Source: a virus. Taken from it: 64,000 nucleotides of DNA. The notes beneath the pieces were generated by a model. That model saw nothing but the letters and a program-made list of their open reading frames with translations. It ran no database searches and was not told the origin of the DNA. The DNA is taken from the IMG/VR virus record IMGVR_UViG_3300042564_002372, positions 45,828-109,827 of that record; one strand, given 5' to 3'. Within the stretch, counting starts at the first letter, position 1. Every line of letters begins with the position of its first letter. A program made the position numbers and the translations under genes. Of this stretch, positions 56,227-64,000 are shown piece after piece.

Positions 56227-56898
56227 ATGGCAAGTAAACTGATTGGGATTGTTGGAGAAACATCCACAGGAAAATCAACATCAATCAAACACCTAAATCC
56301 AGATGAGACTTACATCATCAACGTAGCCAAGAAGGAACTTCCCTTCAAAGGTTCTGAGAAGATGTACAGCGCAGAAAAGAAAAACTACAAAGAAGTGGAT
56401 GATGCCAACGAGATTTCTAGGCTTCTGAGAACCATTTCTGAGAAAGCACCACACATCAAGAACATCGTGATCGAGGATTCAAACTACATCATGGGTTTCA
56501 CTATGGTTTCTAAGGCCACAGAGGTAGGTTACCAAAAGTTCTCTATTATGGCTAAGGACATGGTGGATTTATTTAGGACAGCAAGAATGCTCAGAGATGA
56601 CATTGTTGTGTTCTATTTCACTCACCCAGAAGTGATTGAGGATTCTGGTGAAATCATTGGTTACAAGATTAAAACAGCAGGTAAGTTGATTGACAACCAA
56701 GTGTTGTTAGAAGGTTTGATGACTGTATGTCTTTACACTCTTGTAGAAGAGCAGAAGGATGGTACAGCTACATATAATTTTGTAACAAACAGGTTTAGAA
56801 AGATGCCAGCTAAATCACCAGATGGTATGTTTTCTGAATTGAAAATACCAAACAACCTACAACTGGTTGTGGATAATGTAAACGAGTATTATAAATAA
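56227..56898 (+). CDS. Sak4-like/AAA ATPase (single-strand annealing type), 223 aa
   Basis: Walker A GETSTGKSTS at residues 10-19, Walker B-like HIKNIVIEDSN, then VFYFTHPEV with a polar residue after the strand as in Rad51-like phage ATPases (the 'phage nucleotide-binding protein' family). Length fits Sak4. The next gene is a candidate ssDNA-binding protein, the typical partner of Sak4 in recombination. A 54-base A-rich gap precedes it. No accessory domain. Role: DNA strand annealing/recombination, likely. Confidence 0.7.
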   Translation: MASKLIGIVGETSTGKSTSIKHLNPDETYIINVAKKELPFKGSEKMYSAEKKNYKEVDDANEISRLLRTISEKAPHIKNIVIEDSNYIMGFTMVSKATEVGYQKFSIMAKDMVDLFRTARMLRDDIVVFYFTHPEVIEDSGEIIGYKIKTAGKLIDNQVLLEGLMTVCLYTLVEEQKDGTATYNFVTNRFRKMPAKSPDGMFSELKIPNNLQLVVDNVNEYYK

Positions 56899-56921
56899 AA
56901 AACAATTAAACAATTAAAGTT

Positions 56922-57815
56922 ATGTCAGGAATTGGCGGTTCAAAAAGAGAAAGAAAAGAAAGCGGAAGCGAGTTTCCAAAGAAAGTTGGCTTATTCGAAG
57001 CTAGTGTCATTGCAATCAATCCAACGATTGAGCAGTATAAGGACATTCTTGGAATCGAATTGAAAGAAGAAAGCAAAGCAACTGAGTATCTTGGTGAGAG
57101 TAGAGATGGTAATACTACCATTAGGATTAGCGTCTGGTTGAAAGATGTTAAGTCTGGTCAGAATTTCAATATCAACTACTATCTAGAAGATAAAGAGCGT
57201 GAGAACAAGGATGGAACCAAAAAGCAATACATTAACCAACTAGGACTTTGCGCTTGGGCAGCTGATGAAGATGGTCTAGCACAATGGTTTAAAGGAACTC
57301 CTGACAATCCAAAAGATTACAGAGTGGCTTATGTTGGTGAAGAAGAATTCTATGAATTCCTACGCAACTGGTTGTGTGAACTAGACTATGGTAAGAGCGA
57401 TACAACTCTATCATTGGATTGGAAAAAGCTAATGAGAGGAAACGTGAAAGAAATCACTTCTCAAATCGATGGTCATTATTGTGGAAACTTTGTAGCAATG
57501 GCTACAATCACAACTAAAGACAAAGATGGAGAAGTGAAGGAGTATCAGAGTGTGTATAACAAAGCATTCCTTCCTGCATATTCTTTGAAGCAGTTCAGAC
57601 TTAAAGAGAATGATTACAATGATTCATCTCGTGTCAGTGCACTACTTACTAAGAAGTCAAAAGATCTTCGTCCACACGAAAGATTTGTTGTTAAGATTGC
57701 TGGTGAGTATGGATGCAAAGACTACTATACGTTCAAGGACTTGCATGATTATGATCCAGAGATGAACATCGCAGCATCAGATAAAGTAATTGCTGACGAT
57801 GATGCTGATTATTGA
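56922..57815 (+). CDS. Candidate ssDNA-binding protein, 297 aa
   Basis: Basic start (SGIGGSKRERKESGSEFPKK), then a beta-rich OB-fold-like body (RISVWLKDVKSGQNFNINYY; RVAYVGEEEFYEFLRNWLC) and an acidic C-terminus (AASDKVIADDDADY), the acidic tail being a hallmark of phage ssDNA-binding proteins such as T7 gp2.5-like ones. It follows the Sak4-like ATPase by 23 bases and ends in a terminator. OB-fold assignment is by pattern only, but tail, length and neighbour agree. Confidence 0.65.
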   Translation: MSGIGGSKRERKESGSEFPKKVGLFEASVIAINPTIEQYKDILGIELKEESKATEYLGESRDGNTTIRISVWLKDVKSGQNFNINYYLEDKERENKDGTKKQYINQLGLCAWAADEDGLAQWFKGTPDNPKDYRVAYVGEEEFYEFLRNWLCELDYGKSDTTLSLDWKKLMRGNVKEITSQIDGHYCGNFVAMATITTKDKDGEVKEYQSVYNKAFLPAYSLKQFRLKENDYNDSSRVSALLTKKSKDLRPHERFVVKIAGEYGCKDYYTFKDLHDYDPEMNIAASDKVIADDDADY

Positions 57816-57834
57816 TAAATAATCTTTTAAATTC

Positions 57835-57863
57835 AAGGCTCTCAGAAATGGGAGCCTTTTTTA
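57835..57863 (+). terminator. Intrinsic terminator after the ssDNA-binding candidate
   Basis: AAGGCTCT (57835-57842) pairs with GGAGCCTT (57851-57858, one G-U) around an 8-base loop, followed by TTTTATT. It separates the recombination pair from the primase operon. Confidence 0.8.
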
Positions 57864-57872
57864 TTACACACT

Positions 57873-58265
57873 ATGGCAAAAGTAATTTGGATACCTGGAA
57901 GCATTGGGGAGCTACTTGATAAAGTGAGCATCCTCAATATTAAACGTGTCATGATCAGTGACACAGAGAAGCTAGCAATGGTAAAGGATGAGCTACAAGA
58001 GTTAATGGATGTAGCAACACCCTTTTTAGAAAACAAAGAAGTAGAAGAGTTGTATGATCTTCTCCTGATGGTGAACAAGAATCTCTGGGACGTAGAAGAT
58101 GTCCTTAGAAAAATGGAAGCTAATAAACAATTTGATGAAGAATTTATTGCGAAAGCCAGAAGTGTCTATTTCCTAAATGACAGACGATTTGAACTAAAAA
58201 GTAAAATCAATGCTGCAATGGGATCTAGAATAAACGAGGTGAAACAATATGTGAATTATCAATGA
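57873..58265 (+). CDS. DUF6165-like protein, 130 aa
   Basis: Sequence layout WIPGSIGELLDKVSILNIKR, then EDVLRKMEANKQFDEEFIAKARSV-type helix and YFLNDRRFELKSKINAAMGS matches the family I know as DUF6165: start I-P-x-S-x-G-E-L-x-D-K-x-x-I-L-x-I-K, middle N-x-x-L-W-D-x-E-D, end 'N-D-R-R-x-x-L-K-x-x-I-N'. In bacteria these genes often lie with glycosyltransferase or sugar loci, where their role is unclear. Here it opens the primase operon after a terminator, with an ATGA coupling. The function in the phage is unknown. Confidence 0.65.
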   Translation: MAKVIWIPGSIGELLDKVSILNIKRVMISDTEKLAMVKDELQELMDVATPFLENKEVEELYDLLLMVNKNLWDVEDVLRKMEANKQFDEEFIAKARSVYFLNDRRFELKSKINAAMGSRINEVKQYVNYQ

Positions 58266-59269
58266 TTACTGGGGAAAAATTAGAACAGCTGAATTTTGAA
58301 ACCATACTTTCTAAGATATCTGAGTATGATATATTCAGATGGTATATGCCTAATAAGAAATGGGAAGTTAACAGAGTGACTTATTCTCCATTCAGAAATG
58401 AATCTAGGCCCTCTTTCACAATCTATTCTAAAGATGGTAGGTTATTCTATCTGGACTTTTCAGACTCACACTACAGAGGAGGATGTTTTAATTTTGTAAA
58501 GCAGCTATTCAATGTAGGACACAATGAATGTCTGGAAATGATTGATAGAGATTTCAATCTAGGAATTAGAATAAAGAAGAGGGATGATCTTCCAAGTCAT
58601 ACAGAGATTGTTTCTAAGTATGAACAGCCTGAGAAGTTGGAGAAAAGGTATTCGCATATTCAGGTGATCACTAGAAAATTCACTAGCGAAGAGTTAGAAT
58701 ACTGGAATCAATATCATCAAGACATCCAAGATCTAAAGGAGAATAATGTCTATTCTATCAAGAAGCTTTATTTGAATAGAAGCATTGTCCATCTAAAAGA
58801 AACTGAACTTAGATTTGGTTATTTCTATGATGGGCATTGGAAGATCTATAGACCTTTCAGCAAAGATTCTAAATGGTTTCCCAACAATACACCAATCACT
58901 GCTATGGATGGTAAGGATAATCTTGACAAAACCAAGATGGCTTTCATAAACAAGAGTAAGAAAGACTATATGGTGATGAAGAAGATTTATCCTTATTCAT
59001 GTGCTGTTCAAAACGAAGGAGTGGCTTGCTTCTCTGAAGAGAATGTTGACTTCTTGAAGCACAACTCAAGCAGCCAAATCCTTTCTTTTGACAGTGATGT
59101 TGCTGGTGTAAAAAATTCTAAAATGGTAACAGAGATGTTCAACTTTGATTATTGTAATGTACCAAGGTATTATCTACAAGAAGGAATCAAAGACTGGGCA
59201 GATCTGGCAAAGAAGTATGGAATGCAAATTATCGAACATTATTTAAAACAAAAATTTATAATACCATGA
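58262..59269 (+). CDS. DNA primase with TOPRIM-like core, 335 aa
   Basis: N-terminal part keeps the primase zinc-domain outline YSPFRNESRPSFTIYSKDGR, then YLDFSDSHYRGGCFNFVKQL, but lacks the CHC2 cysteines. The TOPRIM-like region has NEGVACFSEENVDFL, then ILSFDSDVAGVK (about 278-289, D-x-D with Ala-Gly) and KDWADLAKKYG. Basic middle helices may form the polymerase lobe. It primes lagging-strand DNA for the type B polymerase; coupled to the upstream and downstream genes by ATGA. Helicase is a separate gene. Confidence 0.8.
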   Translation: MITGEKLEQLNFETILSKISEYDIFRWYMPNKKWEVNRVTYSPFRNESRPSFTIYSKDGRLFYLDFSDSHYRGGCFNFVKQLFNVGHNECLEMIDRDFNLGIRIKKRDDLPSHTEIVSKYEQPEKLEKRYSHIQVITRKFTSEELEYWNQYHQDIQDLKENNVYSIKKLYLNRSIVHLKETELRFGYFYDGHWKIYRPFSKDSKWFPNNTPITAMDGKDNLDKTKMAFINKSKKDYMVMKKIYPYSCAVQNEGVACFSEENVDFLKHNSSSQILSFDSDVAGVKNSKMVTEMFNFDYCNVPRYYLQEGIKDWADLAKKYGMQIIEHYLKQKFIIP

Positions 59270-59457
59270 GTGGAGAAATAAAAGAGTTAGCAGAATGGTG
59301 CGCAGAGCGTGCTAAAAATTGCCCATCGTTAAAAGAAGAGATACAAGATCTACTAGACTTAGCAATCAATGAGATTGAAGAAGGGGGATCGATGTATCAT
59401 GAAATAAGCCTATGTATGGCAGATGTAGAAGAACTAATCAAAGAAAACTGTAATTAA
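59266..59457 (+). CDS. Small Cys-containing protein, 63 aa
   Basis: ATGA-coupled to the primase. Cys-rich N-terminus (ELAEWCAERAKNCPSLKEEI) followed by acidic helices (LLDLAINEIEEGGSMYHEIS; VEELIKENCN). Four Cys in the whole chain, without ribbon spacing. No family recognised; the association with primase suggests a replication accessory protein. Confidence 0.5.
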   Translation: MSGEIKELAEWCAERAKNCPSLKEEIQDLLDLAINEIEEGGSMYHEISLCMADVEELIKENCN

Positions 59458-59459
59458 TT

Positions 59460-60263
59460 ATGTCAACTTATTCAACAACTAAATATTTTCTCACAGGTAC
59501 GGAACTTCCTAAAGAAACAAGAACATATAAGCCTGTTTCACATGGTCAATTAATTGACCTCACCCTGGAGAGCATTCATCAAGCAGGATTTAAGCTTGAA
59601 TCAGAAAAGTATTCTGCTGCAAGAGATGGTAATGTCGCTAATGGTAGATTCACTATTAGCAATGTAGCTGATAAAGAGATGCAGCTACAGATTGGCTGGC
59701 AGAACAGCTATGACAAGAGTCTTAGCTTAAAGTTTGCTATTGGTACACAAATCATTGTTTGTCAAAACGGAATGGTTAGTGGTGACTATGGTGCGTTCAA
59801 AAGAAAGCATCAAGGAGATGTACAAGAGTTTACACCAAGTGCTATTGTAGAATACATTAAAGCTGCTGGTGATGGATTCAGAAAGATGCAGAATGAGCGT
59901 GAGCTTATGAAGCACGTTCAGATTGATGCTCGTGTAGCTGCTGAGCTTGTGGGAAGAATGATTCTTGAGAAAGAATTTATTGAATCTACACAATTGAATA
60001 TAATCAAGCGTGAGTTGAAGAATCCAACGTTTGATTATGGTGCTCCAGAAAGCTTATGGGAGTTGTATCAACACACCACCTATTCAATGAAGGAAGTTCA
60101 TCCTACATTATGGATGGGTAACCACGTTGATGCTCATGAGTTCTTTGTAACTGCATCTGGTGAGTTAAAAAGTAAATCAGTTAACATCTCATTTGAAGAG
60201 TCGACAACTAGGAGACAGTTGACAATCTTTGATCAAATCGCAGAAGCAGATGTTGTGGGATAA
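59460..60263 (+). CDS. DUF932-like protein, 267 aa
   Basis: Recognisable outline of phage/plasmid DUF932 proteins: an N-terminal segment with THxQLID-like YKPVSHGQLIDLTLESIHQA, then MQLQIGWQNSYDKSLSLKFA and IGTQIIVCQNGMVSGDYGAF, the 'G-x-x-x-x-V-C-x-N-G' core, and Lys-rich helices. It ends IFDQIAEADVVG. The family lies commonly in phage replication regions but has no settled function. Here it is two bases after the small gene, and the next start lies in its last 14 bases. Confidence 0.65.
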   Translation: MSTYSTTKYFLTGTELPKETRTYKPVSHGQLIDLTLESIHQAGFKLESEKYSAARDGNVANGRFTISNVADKEMQLQIGWQNSYDKSLSLKFAIGTQIIVCQNGMVSGDYGAFKRKHQGDVQEFTPSAIVEYIKAAGDGFRKMQNERELMKHVQIDARVAAELVGRMILEKEFIESTQLNIIKRELKNPTFDYGAPESLWELYQHTTYSMKEVHPTLWMGNHVDAHEFFVTASGELKSKSVNISFEESTTRRQLTIFDQIAEADVVG

Positions 60264-60969
60264 ATTCAAAGAACACTTTCACGAGAGTTGGCACGATGTA
60301 ATGCGTCCATTTATTGAGAGTGAAGAGTGTGATGAGATTTATGCATTTCTAAAGTCAGAAGGAAGAAGGGGCAAGAAAATTGCCCCTCTTTCGTCTAACA
60401 CCTATAGATGCTTTAAAGAAACTCCACTTGACAAAATGAAAGTGGTGCTACTAGGTATGTGCCCATACCACACACAACTTAATGGTGTGCCAGTAGCAGA
60501 TGGTTTGTTAATGGGATGTTCTGTTACAGATAGGCTTCAGCCTTCACTAGAGCAGTTTTACAATGCTGTAGAGAAAGATTGTTACAAAGGATTGAATCTG
60601 AAATACAAGAAGAATACTAATGTATTATATCTAGCTGAACAGGGTGTACTAATGCTTAACGCAGCTCTCACTACAGAAATCAATAAAGCTGGTTCTCATT
60701 TGAAGATATGGGAGCCATTTATCAAGTATGTATTTGAGAATGCTATTGCTCCAAGCAGAGTGCCTGTTGTATTTCTAGGTAAAGAAGCTAGCAAGTTTAA
60801 ACGTTATATGCCCCCGTTAACATGGTCCTTCGAATTGAGTCACCCAGCTAGTGCTTCTTACAAGAATACTGATTGGGATTCAGAAGGTGTATTCACAAAA
60901 GTAAATAGAGTGCTATTAGATGAAAAGAAAACACAAATCTGGTGGTTAGATGAAGATCTGCCATTTTAA
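60250..60969 (+). CDS. Uracil-DNA glycosylase-like protein with altered catalytic motif, 239 aa
   Basis: Start taken at ATG 60250 (MLWDKFKEHF). The family-1 UDG outline is clear: motif 1 at 69-74 reads GMCPYH where GQDPYH is usual, followed by PVADGLLMGC (pocket), then LMLNAALT with Asn137 (motif L-L-N), WEPFIKYVFEN, and SHPASASY with His198 (usual HPSPLS). Thus the catalytic Asp of the water-activating motif is replaced by Cys71, while Asn137 and His198 stay. A catalytically weak or repurposed, possibly DNA-binding role is inferred; crAss-like phages do encode UDGs. Confidence 0.8.
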   Translation: MLWDKFKEHFHESWHDVMRPFIESEECDEIYAFLKSEGRRGKKIAPLSSNTYRCFKETPLDKMKVVLLGMCPYHTQLNGVPVADGLLMGCSVTDRLQPSLEQFYNAVEKDCYKGLNLKYKKNTNVLYLAEQGVLMLNAALTTEINKAGSHLKIWEPFIKYVFENAIAPSRVPVVFLGKEASKFKRYMPPLTWSFELSHPASASYKNTDWDSEGVFTKVNRVLLDEKKTQIWWLDEDLPF

Positions 60970-60981
60970 ACAAAACACATT

Positions 60982-61299
60982 ATGATAACAGAATTAGTTA
61001 ATGATTTAGAAGAACTAGAGGTGGGAGATGTGGTAGTCTATGCTTCTGGTGTTGGAATGAGAACTGCAAAGATTGATAGAAAGCCTGAGAAACATTCTCC
61101 TACAGCTAGTTGGTATAAATCTACTAGATGTAGAGTGAATATCACTATCAACACCTATCCAAGAAAGATTTGGCAAAATGGAGCTTATGTTGTACATGGA
61201 ACGAGAACAACTAAGACACAAAACTTTAATGTTGAAGAGTTCAATAATGTGAAATACATTAGGCTTTCTGCTCCAATACTTAGACTAGTTGAGGTATGA
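60982..61299 (+). CDS. Unknown beta-rich protein, 105 aa
   Basis: Acidic start (TELVNDLEELEVGDVVVYAS) then beta strands: GVGMRTAKIDRKPEKHSPTA, RCRVNITINTYPRKIW, KYIRLSAPILRLVEV. The layout 'L-x-x-x-D-x-V-V-Y-A-S-G' resembles small proteins that occur in tandem in phage replication regions, but I cannot name it. ATGA-coupled to a second small beta-rich gene. It lies between the UDG-like gene and rIIA. Confidence 0.5.
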   Translation: MITELVNDLEELEVGDVVVYASGVGMRTAKIDRKPEKHSPTASWYKSTRCRVNITINTYPRKIWQNGAYVVHGTRTTKTQNFNVEEFNNVKYIRLSAPILRLVEV

Positions 61300-61613
61300 C
61301 GTTTGAAAGCAAATACACTGGAACAGTAAGAAAAGGTGATTTGATTGCAATAGGATATGACAACTACATGCTTCTTGGAATTTATGTAGGACGTGGAAAA
61401 ACAGGAACTATTCAATACTATTCACTTTACGCCTTAAGTGTTTTCTATAAAGAAAATAGACATCTCCATAATTATAGTAAGTCTTATGTCAATGCACCGC
61501 ATGTAACAAGGATAGTTAAGGTGAATGTCAATGACTTGAATGAAGAAACACTTGAGCAGTACAATGAAGCAATGATTTATTTAGAACAACAAAAATTTAA
61601 AATTGAAAGATGA
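61296..61613 (+). CDS. Unknown beta-rich protein, 105 aa (tandem partner)
   Basis: Same length as the preceding gene and similarly beta-rich (TGTVRKGDLIAIGYDNYMLL; GIYVGRGKTGTIQYYSLYAL), with a helical end (EETLEQYNEAMIYLEQQKFK). Sequence identity with the neighbour is low, so I would not call it a paralogue without alignment. The ATGA coupling at both ends links it to the RIIA-like gene. The 'G-D-L-I-A-I-G-Y-D-N-Y' core looks like an SH3-type barrel. Confidence 0.5.
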   Translation: MTFESKYTGTVRKGDLIAIGYDNYMLLGIYVGRGKTGTIQYYSLYALSVFYKENRHLHNYSKSYVNAPHVTRIVKVNVNDLNEETLEQYNEAMIYLEQQKFKIER

Positions 61614-63919
61614 TACTAGAAAAACAAAAAGAAGCAATGGTTTTCGCTGATGGCGAAATAAACGAATCAATTGGAATGTCTTTAGACTTGGATTCTGCTC
61701 AGATTTTGATGCAGATGTTAAGTAAGAATCTCTATTCAGATTCAATAGGCTCAACTATCAGAGAGTGTGCAAGTAATGCACTAGATAGTCACAGAAGAGC
61801 TGGTGTGGAAGATCCAATTGTTGTAAGTTTTAAACTAGATGACAATAACAACTATGTTTTCTCTGTAGAGGATTTTGGTATTGGTCTAGATGCTGATGAT
61901 GTGAAGAATATCATTAGTAAGTATGGTAAGTCTACCAAACGTAACTCTGATACAGAACTAGGTATGATGGGTCTTGGCTTTAAGGCCCCTCTTGCTTACA
62001 CATCTAGTTTCTATTTCATCTGTCGTAAAGATGGCATGGAACGTAAGTATATGATGTACGAAGGTGAAGACACAAACACTATCGATCTTCTGTATGAAAG
62101 ACCTACAGAAGAGAGAAATGGTGTTAAGGTGATTGTTCCAGTTAAATGGAGTGATAGAAGTAGCTTCTACATTAAGATTCAGGAGCAACTCGCTTATTTT
62201 GATAGTGTGTATTTCGATGTTACAGCAAATGGGAATAGTGTTAATAACAAGTTCACCATCTATCGTGGTGAGCACTTTCAGTATTCTGAAATGTCAAAGG
62301 ATGATTACCTCCACATTTGCTTGGACAACGTGTATTATCCATTAGACTTTAACAAGCTTGGTATTTCTAATTTAGAGTTTCCTGTAGCATTGAGATTTAG
62401 TTTGACTGATGGAATATTTCCAACACCAAACAGAGAAGCTATCAGGTATACACAAGAAGCTAAAGACATTATTCTCAAAAGATTGGGACAAATGTCTGAC
62501 TTCTTCATTGAGAAATACAATCGTGAGATGCAAAACTGCTCTACATTTGATCAGGTGATAGAGTATTACACCAGCAAGAAAAGAAGTGTAGAGATTGTTC
62601 CTGGCAAGTCTTTGAACGTTGGTTACCTATCTATCTTCAGCGATATAGTGATGAATGAGCCTAAAATGGAAGGTGTAAAACATCTTGATCTAAGAAAGCT
62701 TGTTGATAAGAGTGAATACATTCTAAATGAGTATGCTGTAACATACACTCTCAACAGAGGAAAGTTCAAGGAGGTGAAGAGTGGAAGCTGGGAATCGAAT
62801 GTTAGTAGAAACAATGTTATGGGTAACAACACATACATGTATTCTTCTAGGATCTCAGAGTTGAAGAAGGCGTATCTAAGAACTCATTTACAGAATGGTA
62901 CATTCAACAATTACTATTTTGTGAAGAAGATAGCAACATTCTCTTTGTTCAATAAGACTGCTGCTTCTAATTATATGAAAAGCTTGAAGCGTGATAACTA
63001 CTATCAACTGCTAGAGCTTTCTAAAATTAAGAAAGAACACTGGAGAGAAGCAATCATAGAGTTTCAGGGTATTGTGAATTCTATGATTTCTGGATTCAAG
63101 AACCTTGATGATGTGGTTGTTCCAGACAGCTTTATTCAGTCTAGAAAGCAAATTAGTGGTAGAACAGGAGTGAATAGACGTGAGAAACTAGCTGGTGACA
63201 TCATCGTCAAAGAAGCAAGACAGCTAGAAAGGTTTGTTGATGGTAAGAACTGTAAGTTTGTTCCTGACACATGGTCTTTGAAGGATATACCAAAGAAGAA
63301 AACTCTAATAGTTTATGGTCATCATGACGATAGCCTAGATCTTGATAAGTTGTATAGCATCACTTGTGGTAAAATGAACATCACTATAATTTCGCTATCA
63401 ACAAAAGAAATAAAGGTGCTTGAGAAACTAGAGTTGAACAATGTAATGTCTTATTCAAAATTTATGGAAGGTAAAAGTAAACCATTCAAGAAGCTTGTTA
63501 CTGCCTATCTAATCAATAAGCTAATACTTAATCAATCGTATGTTTTCAGAAAATCTGATTATTTGAAAAGCATATCCACTGAATTATCAGATAAAATGGA
63601 TTTGCTCGAGAAATATAGAAACACAAACTATAGAGATGGGTCTACTGAGATTTACAAGGCTATGATTGATTTAGCAGAAGAGAATAAACTTTTCGATTAC
63701 AGTATATACCACGAGTATATACGAATGAAGGAAACACTCGAAAGGTTGTATTTTCTAAATGCTATTATGGGATCACTCAATTTCTATTCTTACAACAGTG
63801 GTATGTCTCCAGGTGTTGAAAGAGCTATTGTAGACTTGATGAAGTATCACAAATTCAAAGTGAATCTTGATCACTACACTCGTCTTGAAGAAGATAAATT
63901 AGAAGAACAATTTTGTTAA
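61610..63919 (+). CDS. RIIA-like GHKL ATPase, 769 aa
   Basis: GHKL ATP-binding motifs: N-box RECASNALDSH (51-61, Glu52, Asn56, Asp59), G1 box DFGIGL (88-93) and G2 GMMGLGFKAP (118-127). Length and domain order (ATPase head, then long helical C-terminus) match the T4 RIIA-like family, known in crAss-like phages where rIIA and rIIB lie together. The next gene begins 68 bases downstream, beyond a terminator, and may be rIIB. Role in T4: resisting host RexAB-type exclusion and membrane integrity; here inferred. Confidence 0.85.
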   Translation: MILEKQKEAMVFADGEINESIGMSLDLDSAQILMQMLSKNLYSDSIGSTIRECASNALDSHRRAGVEDPIVVSFKLDDNNNYVFSVEDFGIGLDADDVKNIISKYGKSTKRNSDTELGMMGLGFKAPLAYTSSFYFICRKDGMERKYMMYEGEDTNTIDLLYERPTEERNGVKVIVPVKWSDRSSFYIKIQEQLAYFDSVYFDVTANGNSVNNKFTIYRGEHFQYSEMSKDDYLHICLDNVYYPLDFNKLGISNLEFPVALRFSLTDGIFPTPNREAIRYTQEAKDIILKRLGQMSDFFIEKYNREMQNCSTFDQVIEYYTSKKRSVEIVPGKSLNVGYLSIFSDIVMNEPKMEGVKHLDLRKLVDKSEYILNEYAVTYTLNRGKFKEVKSGSWESNVSRNNVMGNNTYMYSSRISELKKAYLRTHLQNGTFNNYYFVKKIATFSLFNKTAASNYMKSLKRDNYYQLLELSKIKKEHWREAIIEFQGIVNSMISGFKNLDDVVVPDSFIQSRKQISGRTGVNRREKLAGDIIVKEARQLERFVDGKNCKFVPDTWSLKDIPKKKTLIVYGHHDDSLDLDKLYSITCGKMNITIISLSTKEIKVLEKLELNNVMSYSKFMEGKSKPFKKLVTAYLINKLILNQSYVFRKSDYLKSISTELSDKMDLLEKYRNTNYRDGSTEIYKAMIDLAEENKLFDYSIYHEYIRMKETLERLYFLNAIMGSLNFYSYNSGMSPGVERAIVDLMKYHKFKVNLDHYTRLEEDKLEEQFC

Positions 63920-63940
63920 TTAATTAAAAATCAATAACTT

Positions 63941-63968
63941 AAGGGAGGCTTAGTCCTCCCTTTTTCAT
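63941..63968 (+). terminator. Intrinsic terminator after the RIIA-like gene
   Basis: AAGGGAGG (63941-63948) pairs with CCTCCCTT (63955-63962) around a 6-base loop, followed by TTTC. Strong stem and U-run. Confidence 0.85.
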
Positions 63969-63987
63969 TTAAAACCAAAACAAAACT

Positions 63988-64000
63988 ATGTCAATTTTCA
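63988..64000 (+). CDS. Start of next gene (partial, candidate rIIB)
   Basis: ATG at 63988 after an A-rich leader (AACCAAAACAAAACT) reading MSIF before the right edge. Four residues cannot identify it. In crAss-like phages rIIB commonly follows rIIA, so that is the prior expectation. Confidence 0.35.

Overview
The window reads as the central part of a tailed-phage genome of the crAss-like group (order Crassvirales, podovirus-like), infecting a Bacteroidota host. The grounds are family-level: a minus-strand block running TerL, portal, acidic scaffold-like protein, major capsid protein (MCP), tail-ring proteins, a very long muzzle/tail-stabilisation protein and a run of 0.9-1.4 kb-codon virion 'cargo' proteins, facing a plus-strand block of early and replication genes. 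The DNA is AT-rich, genes are packed with ATGA or TAATG junctions, leaders are A-rich without clear Shine-Dalgarno sites, and one promoter candidate fits the Bacteroidetes TTG/TAnnTTTG form. All these traits suit a Bacteroidota host. No integrase or host-like gene was seen. The standard genetic code fits every long frame.

Layout. (a) 1-14.9 kb, minus: very large virion proteins (one runs off the left edge), including one with a HEIAH zincin motif, then small beta-rich accessory proteins. (b) 14.9-22.8 kb, minus: 1897-residue muzzle-like protein with a C-terminal chain of small domains strung on poly-threonine linkers, then tail ring/connector proteins, one HU/IHF-like. (c) 22.9-30.5 kb, minus: tail appendage cassette with a collagen-like fibre, a tail-collar-type fibre and small Thr-tailed proteins; three of these share a Cys-rich N-terminal segment. 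(d) 30.5-42 kb, minus: head and head-tail genes (MCP, scaffold-like, portal, TerL) with intrinsic terminators after the most strongly expressed genes. (e) 42-43.4 kb, minus: small regulators (zinc-ribbon protein, HU/IHF-like, winged-helix-like) at the promoter-proximal end of the late block. (f) 43.4-44.7 kb: divergent control region, one 125-residue plus-strand gene ended by a terminator, then about 600 bases without a credible gene but with at least five long perfect or near-perfect closing helices, read here as an array of structured RNAs. (g) 44.7-49.3 kb, plus: about 20 very small genes (membrane, HTH, Cys-rich) and two expanded tRNA-like elements sharing one acceptor stem. (h) 49.4-64 kb, plus: replication and recombination: family B DNA polymerase, RecA-fold SF4 helicase, SF2 helicase, Sak4-like ATPase, candidate ssDNA-binding protein, primase, a uracil-DNA-glycosylase-like protein with an altered catalytic motif, a RIIA-like GHKL ATPase and the start of the next gene.

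How it works together: early genes on the plus strand set up replication and host takeover; the minus-strand late block builds the head (TerL, portal, scaffold, MCP), the tail barrel, the appendages that touch the host, and the protein cargo ejected with the DNA. The most novel content is the structured-RNA array at 44.08-44.67 kb, the tRNA-like pair at 47.2-47.6 kb, the poly-threonine modular surface proteins and the UDG homologue with Cys in place of the catalytic Asp. Family assignments are from reading motifs by eye; no database search was possible.
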